This document shows, piece by piece, positions 5,381 to 5,688 of a stretch of 5,688 nt of DNA. Position 1 is the first letter of the stretch. Every line of letters starts with the position of its first letter. The notes below the pieces were generated by a model. The model was given only the letters and a program-made list of their open reading frames with translations, did no database searches and was not told where the DNA came from. Source of the DNA: Clostridiales bacterium (lineage in GTDB: Bacteria > Bacillota > Clostridia > TANB77 > CAG-508); NCBI GenBank assembly GCA_003518755.1, contig DOYA01000082.1, forward strand, positions 1 through 5,688, read 5' to 3'. The position numbers and the translations under genes are program-made.

Positions 5381-5688
5381 ATGCAAAAGTTGGAACTTGC
5401 TCAAAATAAATTAATACAATATAATCAAGAAGAGGTTTTGAGTGTATTAAATAGCTTAGATGGAAATGAAAAAGAAGAATTAATAGAACAGATTTTAAAA
5501 ATAGATTTTGAAGAAATAACAAAATTATATGAAAATGTAAAATCGAAAGAACAAAGTCAAAAATGTGAAATTCAACCTATTGATTATATAGATAAAGATA
5601 AATTATCTTCAAGTGAAAAAGAAGAATTAGAAAATATTGGATTAAATATTATAAAACAAAATAAATATGCTGTAGTAACTATGGCTGG
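5381..5688 (+). CDS. UDP-N-acetylglucosamine pyrophosphorylase-like uridylyltransferase, UAP1/UDPGP type (N-terminal part)
   Basis: An open frame of 102 complete codons runs off the window end. The product would transfer UMP from UTP to a sugar 1-phosphate, giving a UDP-sugar for cell-envelope or glycan synthesis. The identification rests on the N-terminal pattern, which follows human UAP1 from memory: DFEEITKLYENV (human NFEELNFFFQKA), IQPIDYIDKDKL (human MEPVPREVL) and LENIGLNIIKQNKYAVVTMAG (human WESEGLFQISQNKVAVLLLAG). The final AVVTMAG is the first strand and the start of the GG-x-GTRLG nucleotide-binding loop, cut by the window edge. The first 60 or so residues form an acidic, lysine-rich helical region typical of this family and absent from bacterial GlmU and GalU, whose binding loop lies within the first 20 residues. 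Whether the sugar is GlcNAc-1-P, GalNAc-1-P or Glc-1-P cannot be told. It starts about 100 nt after the foldback element and probably has its own promoter. Confidence 0.85.
   Translation, partial: MQKLELAQNKLIQYNQEEVLSVLNSLDGNEKEELIEQILKIDFEEITKLYENVKSKEQSQKCEIQPIDYIDKDKLSSSEKEELENIGLNIIKQNKYAVVTMA

Noticed and set aside
5304..5522. Minus-strand open frame of 72 codons, hydrophobic
   Set aside because: It is antisense to the promoter region and N-terminus of the UAP-like gene. Its leucine/phenylalanine-rich look comes from the complement of lysine/glutamate codons.
1..5688. Defence, toxin-antitoxin or other novel multi-gene system
   Set aside because: Apart from the partial first gene, every coding region is a recognisable metabolic enzyme. 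The only unexplained structure is the non-coding foldback region.

Overview
The window looks like the chromosome of a very AT-rich, low-GC Gram-positive bacterium, probably a clostridium or a related Firmicute. The signs are strong purine-rich Shine-Dalgarno sites, a clear sigma-A-type promoter, A/T-ending codons and the standard genetic code (TGG for Trp, no in-frame TGA). The lineage is inferred from style only; there is no rRNA or other taxonomic marker.

Layout, all genes on the + strand: (1) 1-468, the 3' end of a protein whose last part resembles a SLOG/DprA-type Rossmann domain, followed by a probable intrinsic terminator (478-513). (2) 683-1459, a stand-alone Cof-type HAD phosphatase. 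(3) 1567-4943, a two-gene guanine-nucleotide operon, guaB (IMP dehydrogenase) and guaA (GMP synthase), 29 nt apart, behind a good promoter (1489-1518). Together these convert IMP to XMP to GMP. (4) 4944-5380, a 437-nt gene-free stretch. It holds a perfect 36-bp palindrome and then a 270-bp foldback element with about 110-nt inverted arms and a GC-rich 49-nt centre. (5) 5381 to the window end, the N-terminus of a UDP-N-acetylhexosamine pyrophosphorylase-like uridylyltransferase, cut off just as its nucleotide-binding loop begins.

Two points stand out. First, the three recognisable biosynthetic enzymes each resemble forms best known from eukaryotes. GuaB matches the Tritrichomonas foetus type of IMPDH almost residue for residue around the active site. 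GuaA is a long (617 aa) form with a human-like C-terminal dimerisation region. The last gene resembles human UAP1 rather than bacterial GlmU. Second, the foldback element between guaA and the uridylyltransferase gene has symmetric internal loops, TA at both ends and an unusually GC-rich structured centre. It could be a MITE-like mobile repeat or a large structured RNA. No CRISPR array, tRNA, rRNA, transposase gene or defence system is visible.
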